Origin: Flavobacterium sediminilitoris
GTDB taxonomy: Bacteria > Bacteroidota > Bacteroidia > Flavobacteriales > Flavobacteriaceae
Direction: 5' to 3'
DNA: 64,000 nt
NCBI RefSeq assembly: GCF_023008245.1
Contig: NZ_CP090145.1
Location: 1,736,001-1,800,000 of the forward strand
Below the pieces are notes generated by a model. It did not search any database, was not told the origin of the DNA, and worked only from the letters and a program-made list of their open reading frames with translations. Below, in pieces: positions 1 through 7,486 of the stretch (position 1 is its first letter; each line of letters begins with the position of its first letter). Position numbers and translations under genes: made by a program.

Positions 1-1
1 T

Positions 2-517
2 AAAAAATCAGTTAAGAAATTAGAAAAGCAAGTAGATGAATTAAAGAATAATGTTTATTATTTCATTAAGAATTTAGATGAAACTTCAGTGGAAGCAAGT
101 AAATTCTATGTATTGACATTAGGACATTTACAAGACATTGTGCAGTCTATTAGTTATATTTCTCAAAGTAGTCATTCACATATAAATAATAATCATAAAC
201 AATTAAAGTTTAATCAAATTAGAGATTTAAAAACAGTTGAATTAGAAATATTAGAATTGTTTAAGGATATTGAAGATATCTTTAACTCAAAAAACTTTAG
301 TAGTATTGATAGAGCTTTAACAGAAAGAAAGAAAGTTTTAGAAACGATTTCTGATTTAATTCAAAAGCAAATAACAAGAATTAGAACAATTGAAAATAGT
401 CCTAAAAACAGTAAATTATATTTCGGGTTATTATTAGAAACAAATGATTTAGTAAAAGCAACAATGAATTTATTAGAACTTTTTAAAGAGTTTAATGAAT
501 ATGTTGAGAAAAAATAG
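2..517 (+). CDS. PiT-family inorganic phosphate transporter, C-terminal part (gene enters from outside the window)
   Basis: An open frame runs in from the left edge at base 2 with no start codon of its own and stops at 517. The 171 visible residues match the C-terminal cytoplasmic region of the complete PiT transporter that follows at 678, nearly residue for residue, so this is the upstream copy of a tandem duplication. The visible part is a helical, PhoU-like tail that in this transporter type follows the membrane domain; no membrane segment is visible here. A methionine at 89 could open a shorter reading frame, but the matching sequence upstream of it shows it is internal. Followed by a strong terminator-like palindrome. 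Confidence 0.85.
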   Translation, partial: KKSVKKLEKQVDELKNNVYYFIKNLDETSVEASKFYVLTLGHLQDIVQSISYISQSSHSHINNNHKQLKFNQIRDLKTVELEILELFKDIEDIFNSKNFSSIDRALTERKKVLETISDLIQKQITRIRTIENSPKNSKLYFGLLLETNDLVKATMNLLELFKEFNEYVEKK

Positions 518-527
518 AACTCGTTTA

Positions 528-575
528 GAGACTAACAAAAAAGGGATTCAATTGAATCCCTTTTTTGTTAGTCTC
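528..575. terminator. Perfect 48-bp palindrome, terminator between the two PiT genes
   Basis: Every base from 528 to 575 pairs with its mirror image around the centre 551/552. The stem contains GGGATTC/GAATCCC flanked by A6/T6 tracts, so the hairpin ends in a T run on either strand. It begins 11 nt after the stop of the first PiT gene and fits an intrinsic terminator. Confidence 0.8.
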
Positions 576-677
576 AATTAAAATTATTATCTTTTACAAT
601 TATTTAACTTAACGTTAGCTTAACATTTTATTTAAGAAATTGTAACAAATTTGCCCGATTTTTAATTTACAATAATT

Positions 678-2933
678 ATGGAACAAGTTTATGTTATTAT
701 GCTTATTGCATTAGCGCTTTTAGCTATTGTCGATTTGATGGTAGGAGTGAGTAATGATGCGGTAAATTTCTTAAATTCAGCAATTGGATCTAAAGCAGTT
801 TCGTTTAAAACAATCATGATTGTCGCTAGTATTGGAGTTGCGGTTGGAGCGCTATATTCTAATGGAATGATGGAAGTAGCAAGAAGTGGAATTTTTACGC
901 CAAGAATGTTTAGTTTTAATGATGTCATAATGATTTTCCTAGCAGTTATGATAACAGACGTATTATTACTCGATGTATTTAATACATTTGGATTGCCTAC
1001 ATCAACAACTGTTTCCATTATTTTCTCTTTATTAGGTGCTTCAGTTTTTATTGCAATATCAAAAATTTATGTAACAAATGGAGATATTAGTTCTTTAGGA
1101 AGCTATATAAATACAAAAAAGGCTACAGAAATAGTGTATAGTATATTATTATCTGTTCTACTTTCATTTGTTTTAGGAGCCATTGTACAGTATATTTCTC
1201 GTTTATTATTTACGTTTCATATAGAAAGAAGATATCGCTTTTTTGGAGCTATTTTCGGAGGGTTTGCATTGACCGCTATTTCTTTCTTTATCTTAATAAA
1301 AGGATTAAAATCGGTTACATTTATTTCTAGTGAAACAAAAGATTTTATAAAAGGGAATCAATTAATGATTATTGGGTATTGTTTTGTTTTTTGGACAATA
1401 ATGTCTCAAATTGTTATGAGTGTCATAAAGTTTAATATTTTTAAACTTATTATAATAGTTGGGACTTTTGGTTTAGCATTAGCTTTTGCAGGAAATGATT
1501 TAGTAAATTTCATAGGAGTTCCGATTGCTGCTTTTCAATCGTATGAAATGTATGCTGAAGCGGGACAAGTTCTTAATGCCAAAGAATTTATGATGATAGG
1601 GTTAGAAGGAGAAAATCTTCCCGCTCCATTCATATTTTTAGCATTAGCAGGAGCAATTATGATTTATACATTATGGACTTCCAAAAAAGCAAGAAATGTA
1701 ATTGAAACAGAACAAAACTTATCAAGACAAGGAGAAGGCTCAGAGAAATATAATGCCAATACATTGTCTAGATATATAGTTAGAGGAGCAATGTATATGG
1801 GAGGATTAATAAATTTTATTCTACCTAAAAGTATTCAAATTAGTATTGATAAACAGTTTGTTCTACCAGAATATACTGGGAAAAGAAATGAACAACCTAT
1901 GTTTGATATGGTTAGAGCATCTGTGAATTTAATTGTCGCTGCCGTGCTTATCTCTTTAGGAACTTCAATGAAATTACCTCTTTCAACGACTTACGTAACC
2001 TTTATGGTGGCAATGGGTACTTCATTTGCAGATAGAGCTTGGGATAGAGAAAGTGCAGTTTATAGAATAGCAGGGGTTTTAAATGTTATTGGAGGATGGT
2101 TTTTTACTGCCATAGCAGCATTTATTGCATCAGGAATTATAGCATATATCTTATATGTAGGAGAAGTTTTTGCTTTTTTTGCTTTTATGATTATTGTTGC
2201 TTTGTTCTTTTATAGAAGTAATCAAAAACATAAGAAAAAAATAAAAGAAGAAGAGGTTATAAATGAATTGAAGCGAGAAGATATCGTTACAATTCATGAA
2301 GTAATAAACGAGAGTTCTTCTCAGATTTCTAAAATTATTTCAAAAACAAATACTGTTTATAGTAGTATTATTTCAGGACTTAGTTTACAAGATTTACCAT
2401 CACTTAAAGAAAGTAAGAAAACAGTTAAAAAATTAGAAAAGCAAGTAGATGAACTAAAAAGTAATGTATACTACTTTATTAAAAACTTAGACGAAACGTC
2501 TGTTGAAGCTAGTAGATTTTATATTTTAACATTAGGATATCTACAAGATATTGTGCAATCTATTACTTACATTTCTCAAAGTAGCCATTCACATATAAAT
2601 AACAATCATAAGCAATTGAAATTTAATCAGGTTAGAGATTTAAAAACGATTGAACTAGAGATATTAGAACTTTTTAAAGATATTGAAGGTATTTTTAATT
2701 CTAAAAACTTTAATAGTATCGATAGAGCGTTATCAGAAAGGAAAAAAGTTTTAGAAACAATTTCAGATCTAATTCAAAAGCAAATAACAAGAATTAGAAC
2801 AATTGAAAATAGTCCTAAAAACAGTAAATTATATTTTGGGTTATTATTAGAAACAAATGATTTAGTAAAGGCAACGATGCAATTATTAGAATTGTTTAAG
2901 GAATTCAATTTATATGTTTCAGAGAAGAAATAA
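678..2933 (+). CDS. PiT-family inorganic phosphate transporter with PhoU-like C-terminal domain
   Basis: A 751-residue inner-membrane transporter expected to co-transport phosphate with a cation. The two inverted PiT signatures are visible: VSNDAVNF at about residues 24-31 and AGNDLVNF at 271-278. Each is followed by the conserved loop, LPTSTT near 106-111 and LPLSTT near 432-437. About a dozen hydrophobic segments fill residues 1-510, and a charged helical domain of roughly 220 residues resembling PhoU/DUF47 follows. Bacterial PiT proteins are often about 500 residues; this long form is common in Bacteroidota. The start at 678 puts a hydrophobic helix at the N-terminus. It lies 160 bp behind an upstream paralogue whose C-terminal DNA is almost identical in places. 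Confidence 0.93.
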   Translation: MEQVYVIMLIALALLAIVDLMVGVSNDAVNFLNSAIGSKAVSFKTIMIVASIGVAVGALYSNGMMEVARSGIFTPRMFSFNDVIMIFLAVMITDVLLLDVFNTFGLPTSTTVSIIFSLLGASVFIAISKIYVTNGDISSLGSYINTKKATEIVYSILLSVLLSFVLGAIVQYISRLLFTFHIERRYRFFGAIFGGFALTAISFFILIKGLKSVTFISSETKDFIKGNQLMIIGYCFVFWTIMSQIVMSVIKFNIFKLIIIVGTFGLALAFAGNDLVNFIGVPIAAFQSYEMYAEAGQVLNAKEFMMIGLEGENLPAPFIFLALAGAIMIYTLWTSKKARNVIETEQNLSRQGEGSEKYNANTLSRYIVRGAMYMGGLINFILPKSIQISIDKQFVLPEYTGKRNEQPMFDMVRASVNLIVAAVLISLGTSMKLPLSTTYVTFMVAMGTSFADRAWDRESAVYRIAGVLNVIGGWFFTAIAAFIASGIIAYILYVGEVFAFFAFMIIVALFFYRSNQKHKKKIKEEEVINELKREDIVTIHEVINESSSQISKIISKTNTVYSSIISGLSLQDLPSLKESKKTVKKLEKQVDELKSNVYYFIKNLDETSVEASRFYILTLGYLQDIVQSITYISQSSHSHINNNHKQLKFNQVRDLKTIELEILELFKDIEGIFNSKNFNSIDRALSERKKVLETISDLIQKQITRIRTIENSPKNSKLYFGLLLETNDLVKATMQLLELFKEFNLYVSEKK

Positions 2934-2945
2934 TAGATTTTAAAT

Positions 2946-2979
2946 AATAAAAAAGAGCTTTTTAAAGCTCTTTTTTATT
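2946..2979. terminator. Bidirectional terminator between PiT and nfu
   Basis: An A-rich arm, the stem AGAGCTTT/AAAGCTCT and a T-rich arm form a symmetric hairpin in the 62-bp convergent gap. It can serve the plus-strand PiT gene and the minus-strand nfu gene. Confidence 0.8.
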
Positions 2980-2995
2980 TTGAATTGTAGCAGAA

Positions 2996-3895
2996 TTATG
3001 CGTTTATTGCTTCAACTATGATTTCATTATCATTAAGCATTTGACGAAGCATATTTTCAATTCCATTTTTTAGTGTAAAAGTTGAAGAAGGGCAACCACT
3101 ACATGCACCTTGTAAAATAACTTTAACTCTTTTAGAATTATCATCGTAAGATTCAAACATAATATTTCCTCCATCACCTTGAACAGCAGGCTTAATATAT
3201 TCTTCAAGAATATTTATAATTTGTTGAGAAGTTACATCAAGTTTGTCAAAATAATCTTCTTGCTGTTTTGTATGAGTTTCTGTTTTTTTAATTAACGACT
3301 CGTCAACAACAATGTTTCCGTTTTCAATATATTCTTTTATGAAAGAACGCAATTCCATTGTTATTTCATTCCAATCTGCAATTTCATATTTAGAAACAGA
3401 GATATAATTTTCATCAATAAAGACTTCTTTAACGTATGAAAATTTAAATAATTCTTTTGCAAGTGGAGAGGCTAAAGTGTCATCAATATTTTTACATTCT
3501 AACAATGTTTTTGTTAGAAGTTTGTTGCATACAAATTTTTGTACAGCAGGATTTGGAGTTGTTTCTGCATAAATTGTAACAGGTGTTTTCTTAGTAGAAT
3601 TTTCCTCAGCTTTAATAATTTCACCTCCATTATTAATAAATTCCTCAATTTGTTGAGCTACTTCATCTTGTACATCTGGCCATTCAACTATTGAGAATTT
3701 TTCTATTGCAATAAAATTGCCAGAAATGTAGACTGTTTTTACAAATGGTAAATAAAATAATTGCATTGCTAAAGGTGAATTTTTAGTTTCATCAATATTT
3801 TTGTATTCAAAATTTTGACCTCTAGTAATTTGATTTTCCAGTTCAAATTTAAGTATTGAAGGATTGTTGGTGTTTTTTATCGATATTTTTAACAT
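2996..3895 (-). CDS. Nfu-type Fe-S cluster scaffold/carrier with two N-terminal Nfu-N repeats
   Basis: A 299-residue protein expected to carry an Fe-S cluster to apoproteins in the cytoplasm. The C-terminal NifU-like domain (about 215-299) contains GACSGCPSS with the CxxC cluster ligands. Ahead of it lie two related domains, about residues 1-95 and 103-200. Both carry the Nfu-N pattern of a short basic opening strand, a SPLA(M/K)xLF motif and a VK-V/VKEVF strand. Most Nfu proteins have only one such domain. The start at 3895 is the only ATG consistent with the first repeat. A TAnnTTTG box lies 16 bp upstream. Monocistronic, convergent with the PiT gene. Confidence 0.9.
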   Translation of the reverse strand: MLKISIKNTNNPSILKFELENQITRGQNFEYKNIDETKNSPLAMQLFYLPFVKTVYISGNFIAIEKFSIVEWPDVQDEVAQQIEEFINNGGEIIKAEENSTKKTPVTIYAETTPNPAVQKFVCNKLLTKTLLECKNIDDTLASPLAKELFKFSYVKEVFIDENYISVSKYEIADWNEITMELRSFIKEYIENGNIVVDESLIKKTETHTKQQEDYFDKLDVTSQQIINILEEYIKPAVQGDGGNIMFESYDDNSKRVKVILQGACSGCPSSTFTLKNGIENMLRQMLNDNEIIVEAINA

Positions 3896-3911
3896 TATAA
3901 CGTGCTTTTTG

Positions 3912-3919
3912 CAAAGATA
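3912..3919 (-). promoter_or_regulatory. -7 promoter box for nfu
   Basis: TATCTTTG on the minus strand fits the Bacteroidetes TAnnTTTG box. The predicted transcript start is about 10-15 nt before the nfu ATG. No clear -33 TTG was found. Confidence 0.5.
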
Positions 3920-4254
3920 CGAACAAATTATTTTTGATTATATATATTTGTTTTTTAACAAAAATTTAATTAGAAAACAGAACTTGAAAAAGAGTTGTCT
4001 TATTGATCTAAAGTTCATGTTTTTATAAATAATAATTGTTAATTTATTAAGTGTTTGATTTAGTGCTTTTAACCTGTTTTTTTATTTTAGTTTTAATTTT
4101 TTTAAAATTTAGCTTTTGGCAATTAAAGATGATTTTAAATAAGCTTTTGATAAAATTTTATTATACTAATTTCATTTTTTGCTTAGAATAACTATTGAAA
4201 TAGAGATTCTTTGAATATTATATGCTTAGATGATAAAACTTTCGCAAAAATTTA

Positions 4255-4262
4255 TATCTTTG
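4255..4262 (+). promoter_or_regulatory. -7 promoter box for the porP/sprF-like gene
   Basis: TATCTTTG matches TAnnTTTG. It lies 166 nt before the ATG at 4429, which gives an unusually long 5' leader. The rest of the gap, 3920-4254, is very AT-rich with no ORF or clear structure. Confidence 0.55.
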
Positions 4263-4264
4263 GC

Positions 4265-4360
4265 CGGTATGGTAAAATAACAAGGTGAAGAAGTTCACTA
4301 ACTTATACCGTAGTAATAAATATGTTATATCGGAGTAGTTTTAGATGATAATATATCATC
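4265..4360 (+). promoter_or_regulatory. Structured 5' leader upstream of the PorP/SprF gene
   Basis: Three pairings are visible: CGGTAT at 4265-4270 with ATACCG at 4305-4310; GTGAA at 4285-4289 with TTCAC at 4294-4298, nested inside; and GATGATA at 4344-4350 with TATCATC at 4354-4360. The block lies between a -7 box and a 15-codon ORF. Whether it is a regulatory RNA or the leftover leader of a lost upstream gene is not known. Confidence 0.4.
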
Positions 4361-4366
4361 CAGAAT

Positions 4367-4414
4367 ATGAAGAAAACTAACAAAACAAAATATTTAAAGC
4401 GCATTTTTCATTAA
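4367..4414 (+). other. 15-codon ORF ahead of porP/sprF (leader peptide or gene remnant)
   Basis: ATG at 4367 opens a very basic 15-residue frame beginning MKKTNK and ending at TAA 4412-4414, 14 nt before the next ATG. It resembles the first residues of a secreted protein whose body is missing. T9SS adhesin genes usually stand directly upstream of porP/sprF-type genes, so a collapsed adhesin gene is possible. It could also be chance. Confidence 0.2.
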
Positions 4415-4428
4415 AACGATAACCTACA

Positions 4429-5433
4429 ATGAATTTAAAAAAAAGTTATTTAATTATAGTGTTGTTTCTAACACAATTATCTTTCTCTCAAGAAGGAGTT
4501 GCAGTTTATTCAGATTATTTGTCTGATAATTATTATTTAATTCATCCATCAATGGCAGGAGCTGCTAATTGTGGAAAAATACGTTTGACTGGACGTCAAC
4601 AATGGTTTGGACAAGATGATGCACCTTCTTTGCAAACTGTAAGTTTTAATACATCAGTCGATGAAGATGGTAAATCTGGTATTGGTGCCATAATTTTTAA
4701 TGATAAAAATGGGTACCATTCACAAAGAGGAGCAAAACTAACTTATGCTCACCATTTAAGATTTTCTAGAGGAACTACAGATTTAAATCAATTATCTTTT
4801 GGTTTAAGTGCTGCTTTTGTTCAAAGTCAATTAGATGAAACAGAATTTGTAAATCAACCATTTGATCCGTTTGTTTTTGGAGGAATTTATCAAAAAGATT
4901 CATATTTCAATGTTGATTTAGGAGTTTCATATCACTATTTAGATTTCTTTACTCATTTTACAGTTAAAAATTTCTTAGCAAATAGAAGAGAGATTTATAC
5001 TGAAGGAATTGAATCTGATAACTTAAGAAAGTTATTATGGAGTGCAGGAGCAGTTTTTGGAGATGAAGATAGGTTATTATGGGAACCATCTTTTATGTTT
5101 CAATATACACAAGAAACTACTGAAAAAGCAATTGACCTAAACTTAAAAGTTTATAAAGGAATGGATTTTGGTAGAATATGGGGTGGATTATCATATAGAA
5201 GAAGCTTTGATGGGGCTGAATATCTTAACGGAAGTGCTATTGATGAACAAAAATTACAATATATAACGCCAATTTTAGGGGTAAACTATAAACAATTTAT
5301 GTTCTCATATACATATTCTCATATCATTGGAGATATTAAATTTGATACAGGAGGATTTCACCAGTTAACACTAGGTTTAGATATATTCTGTAAAGCTAAA
5401 GAGTGGGATTGTAATTGTCCTGCCGTTAACTAA
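4429..5433 (+). CDS. PorP/SprF family type IX secretion membrane protein
   Basis: A 334-residue outer-membrane beta-barrel protein. Residues 1-20 form a signal peptide ending FSQ. It is followed by the family's opening region with NPSM-like HPSMAGAA (about 44-51), GRQQWFG (61-67) and a run of alternating amphipathic strands. Family members dock or anchor T9SS substrates such as SprB-type adhesins at the cell surface. They normally lie immediately downstream of the adhesin gene; here no adhesin is present, only a leader and a 15-codon ORF. The C-terminus ends with several cysteines (WDCNCPAVN), not typical barrel residues. The family call is firm; the partner is unknown. Confidence 0.9.
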   Translation: MNLKKSYLIIVLFLTQLSFSQEGVAVYSDYLSDNYYLIHPSMAGAANCGKIRLTGRQQWFGQDDAPSLQTVSFNTSVDEDGKSGIGAIIFNDKNGYHSQRGAKLTYAHHLRFSRGTTDLNQLSFGLSAAFVQSQLDETEFVNQPFDPFVFGGIYQKDSYFNVDLGVSYHYLDFFTHFTVKNFLANRREIYTEGIESDNLRKLLWSAGAVFGDEDRLLWEPSFMFQYTQETTEKAIDLNLKVYKGMDFGRIWGGLSYRRSFDGAEYLNGSAIDEQKLQYITPILGVNYKQFMFSYTYSHIIGDIKFDTGGFHQLTLGLDIFCKAKEWDCNCPAVN

Positions 5434-5451
5434 GAAATTAGAAAAAAATTA

Positions 5452-5459
5452 TACATTTG
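5452..5459 (+). promoter_or_regulatory. -7 box upstream of the gamma-carbonic-anhydrase-like gene
   Basis: TACATTTG fits TAnnTTTG and lies 39 nt before the ATG at 5499. The predicted transcript would start inside the hairpin that follows immediately. Confidence 0.45.
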
Positions 5460-5486
5460 TGTCCCGATTATGTCGGGACATTTTTA
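5460..5486 (+). terminator. GC-rich hairpin with T run after porP/sprF
   Basis: TGTCCCGA at 5460-5467 pairs with TCGGGACA at 5473-5480 around a 5-nt loop, followed by TTTTTAT. It fits an intrinsic terminator of the porP/sprF gene, placed directly on top of the start region of the next gene's transcript. Confidence 0.65.
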
Positions 5487-5498
5487 TATACAAAAGTT

Positions 5499-6014
5499 AT
5501 GATAATAAAAGAAGTGAGAGGGAAATATCCTCAAATACCAGAAGATTGCTTTATTGCAGATAATGCAACTATTGTTGGAGATGTTATTTTAGGAGAGAAA
5601 TGTAGTGTTTGGTTTAATGCAGTAATTAGAGGTGATGTAAATGCTATTACAATAGGGAATAAAGTTAATATTCAAGATGGGGCAGTTATTCATTGTACAT
5701 ATCAAAAACATCCTACAGTAATAGGAAATAATGTGTCAATTGGACACAATGCTATAGTTCATGGTTGTGAGGTTAAGGACAATGTTCTTATAGGTATGGG
5801 AGCAATTGTTATGGATAATTGTATAATTGAAAGTAATTCAATTGTAGCAGCAGGGTCAGTTGTAACACAAAATACAACTGTTGAATCAGGAACTATATAT
5901 GCAGGAATTCCAGCAAAGAAGGTTAAGGATTTAAATAAAAGTGATTTTGCTGGAGAAATAGAACGTATTTCTAATAATTACGTAATGTATTCAGGTTGGT
6001 TTAAAGAAGATTAG
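5499..6014 (+). CDS. Gamma-carbonic-anhydrase-like hexapeptide-repeat protein
   Basis: A 171-residue left-handed beta-helix protein of the YrdA/PaaY/gamma-CA family. Hexapeptide turns run from about residue 12 to 140. The metal-ligand histidines typical of the family are visible in AVIHCTYQKHP (about 64-74) and SIGHNAIVHGC (82-92). It ends with an alpha-helical tail like other family members, which form trimers. An in-frame TTG at 5457 would add 14 residues that include the promoter and hairpin. The ATG at 5499 is used because MIIKEVRGKYP is the usual family start. Activity as a carbonic anhydrase is inferred from family only. Confidence 0.88.
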   Translation: MIIKEVRGKYPQIPEDCFIADNATIVGDVILGEKCSVWFNAVIRGDVNAITIGNKVNIQDGAVIHCTYQKHPTVIGNNVSIGHNAIVHGCEVKDNVLIGMGAIVMDNCIIESNSIVAAGSVVTQNTTVESGTIYAGIPAKKVKDLNKSDFAGEIERISNNYVMYSGWFKED

Positions 6015-6096
6015 AAAGCTTTTTTAGTTGTTGTCATCACAACTAATCATTTAAGAGTTAGAATGTATAAAGATTTGTACTAACAAGTTTTCTAGT

Positions 6097-6876
6097 TTAA
6101 AAATCTTTCTGAATAATATTTTTAGTGTCTTTTAAAATTTCTTTAAGAACATCTGGATTTGTATTCGTATAAAAAAAATGACTACTTTTTTTATTTCCAG
6201 TATTTAATAAGTTGTATTGGTTTAAAACATTTCTAGTTTGTTTTGCAACAGCTTCACCAGAATCAATGATTTTAATGTGGCTAGGGAGTATTTTTTTTAT
6301 CTGTGGAATAAGATAAGGGTAGTGGCTACAACCTAGCACTAAATAGTCTATATTTTGCTCTATCATTGGATTTAAATAGCTTTCTAGTAGTTCTGTCATT
6401 TCAACAGAATCTATGGCTCCATTTTCAATGAGTTGGACTAATCCATGACCTATTTGCTCAATAATTTTTACATTAGGATAGCTTAGTAGTTTTTCATGGA
6501 ATAATTCACTAGTTAATGTTCCTTTCGTAGCAAGAATACCAATTATATCTGTTTTAGACAGATTAGCAGCAGGCTTAATCGCAGGTTCTATTCCAATAAA
6601 AGGGACGTCATATTTTGCTCTTAATTCTTTAATTGCATTTGTTGTTGCAGTATTACAAGCTACAACAATTAATTTACAATCGTAATTAAGAAGGACTTCA
6701 GTGTTTTTATATGATAAATCTATGATTTCTTCCTTTGATTTAAAACCATAAGGAGCATTTTTGCTATCTGCTAAATAAATTGTGTTTTCATTAGGTAAAA
6801 GTAAATGAATCTCTTTCCAGATAGATGTTCCACCTATTCCAGAATCAAAAAGGCCTATAGCATTTTCGTTTATCAT
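6097..6876 (-). CDS. murI: Glutamate racemase
   Basis: A 259-residue cytoplasmic enzyme that converts L- to D-glutamate for peptidoglycan. The two catalytic cysteine regions are present: VACNTATTNA around residue 73 and VLGCSHYPYL around 185. The N-terminal GLFDSGIGGTSIW loop is also present. Length is normal. It follows the two Skp genes but is separated from them by a terminator. A TAnnTTTG box stands only 4 nt before the ATG, suggesting an almost leaderless transcript. Its convergent neighbour is the gamma-CA gene, and the 82-bp gap between them has no clear terminator. Confidence 0.96.
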   Translation of the reverse strand: MINENAIGLFDSGIGGTSIWKEIHLLLPNENTIYLADSKNAPYGFKSKEEIIDLSYKNTEVLLNYDCKLIVVACNTATTNAIKELRAKYDVPFIGIEPAIKPAANLSKTDIIGILATKGTLTSELFHEKLLSYPNVKIIEQIGHGLVQLIENGAIDSVEMTELLESYLNPMIEQNIDYLVLGCSHYPYLIPQIKKILPSHIKIIDSGEAVAKQTRNVLNQYNLLNTGNKKSSHFFYTNTNPDVLKEILKDTKNIIQKDF

Positions 6877-6880
6877 AAAA

Positions 6881-6888
6881 CAAAAATA
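6881..6888 (-). promoter_or_regulatory. -7 box directly at the murI start
   Basis: TATTTTTG on the minus strand matches TAnnTTTG. With a start about 3 nt downstream, the mRNA would have a leader of only 1-3 nt. The box overlaps the end of the terminator T tract of the preceding gene. Confidence 0.4.
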
Positions 6889-6890
6889 TA

Positions 6891-6925
6891 AAAAAAACTG
6901 CTCAAAATTTCTAATTGAGCAGTTT
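6891..6925 (-). terminator. Terminator downstream of the Skp/OmpH genes
   Basis: On the minus strand, AAACTGCTCAA (6925-6915) pairs with TTGAGCAGTTT (6905-6895) around a 9-nt loop and is followed by a T run. It begins 25 nt after the stop of the short ompH gene. Confidence 0.85.
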
Positions 6926-6949
6926 AATGTTTTATTTATTTTAGGTTAA

Positions 6950-7459
6950 TTAGAAACCTAATTCTTTTTTAACATCGTTTAATAAATCAGTTCCTTTAGC
7001 AACTAATAAACCACTACCTTCAGTAGCATCTAATACATATTCAAACCCTTTAGCTGTAGCTACTTTTTGAATAGCAGTTTGTGCTTTTTCCATAATAGGT
7101 TTTAATAAGTCTAGCTCTTTTTGTTGTAATTCTTTAGTAGCTGTTTGTTGATACTGTTGGATACGTTGCCCCATTTCTTGCATTTCTTTTGAGCGAGTTT
7201 CATTTACAGCCTCAGTTGCAGTTCCGTTTTCAGCTTCACGTTGGTATTTTTCAAGTTTTCCTTGGTATTCTTGTACCATAGTTTTATACTCTTTGTCGTA
7301 TGTTTCCTGAATTTTTTGTAATTGCGTTTGAGCAGTTTTCATTTCAGGCATATTTGTCATTAAAGCTTTTACGTCAATATGTGCTAATTTTGACTGTGCA
7401 GATACTTGTGCTGAAATAAAAAGTACTAATGCAATAGCTAAAGTTTTTAAATGTTTCAT
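6950..7459 (-). CDS. OmpH/Skp family periplasmic chaperone
   Basis: A 169-residue protein with a signal peptide (residues 1-21, ending VSAQ). It has the Skp layout: a short beta segment SKLAHIDVKALM, a long charged coiled coil (about 35-125), and closing strands ending KKELGF. It should hold unfolded outer-membrane proteins in the periplasm for delivery to BamA. Its start lies 27 bp behind the longer Skp paralogue, and bamA is upstream in the same run. It is the last gene before a clear terminator. Confidence 0.9.
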   Translation of the reverse strand: MKHLKTLAIALVLFISAQVSAQSKLAHIDVKALMTNMPEMKTAQTQLQKIQETYDKEYKTMVQEYQGKLEKYQREAENGTATEAVNETRSKEMQEMGQRIQQYQQTATKELQQKELDLLKPIMEKAQTAIQKVATAKGFEYVLDATEGSGLLVAKGTDLLNDVKKELGF

Positions 7460-7486
7460 TTTTAATTTTTAATTTAATTTTGGTTA

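Noticed and set aside
5457..5498. Extension of the gamma-CA protein from an in-frame TTG.
   Set aside because: The extra 14 codons cover a promoter box and terminator hairpin and are not part of the family fold.
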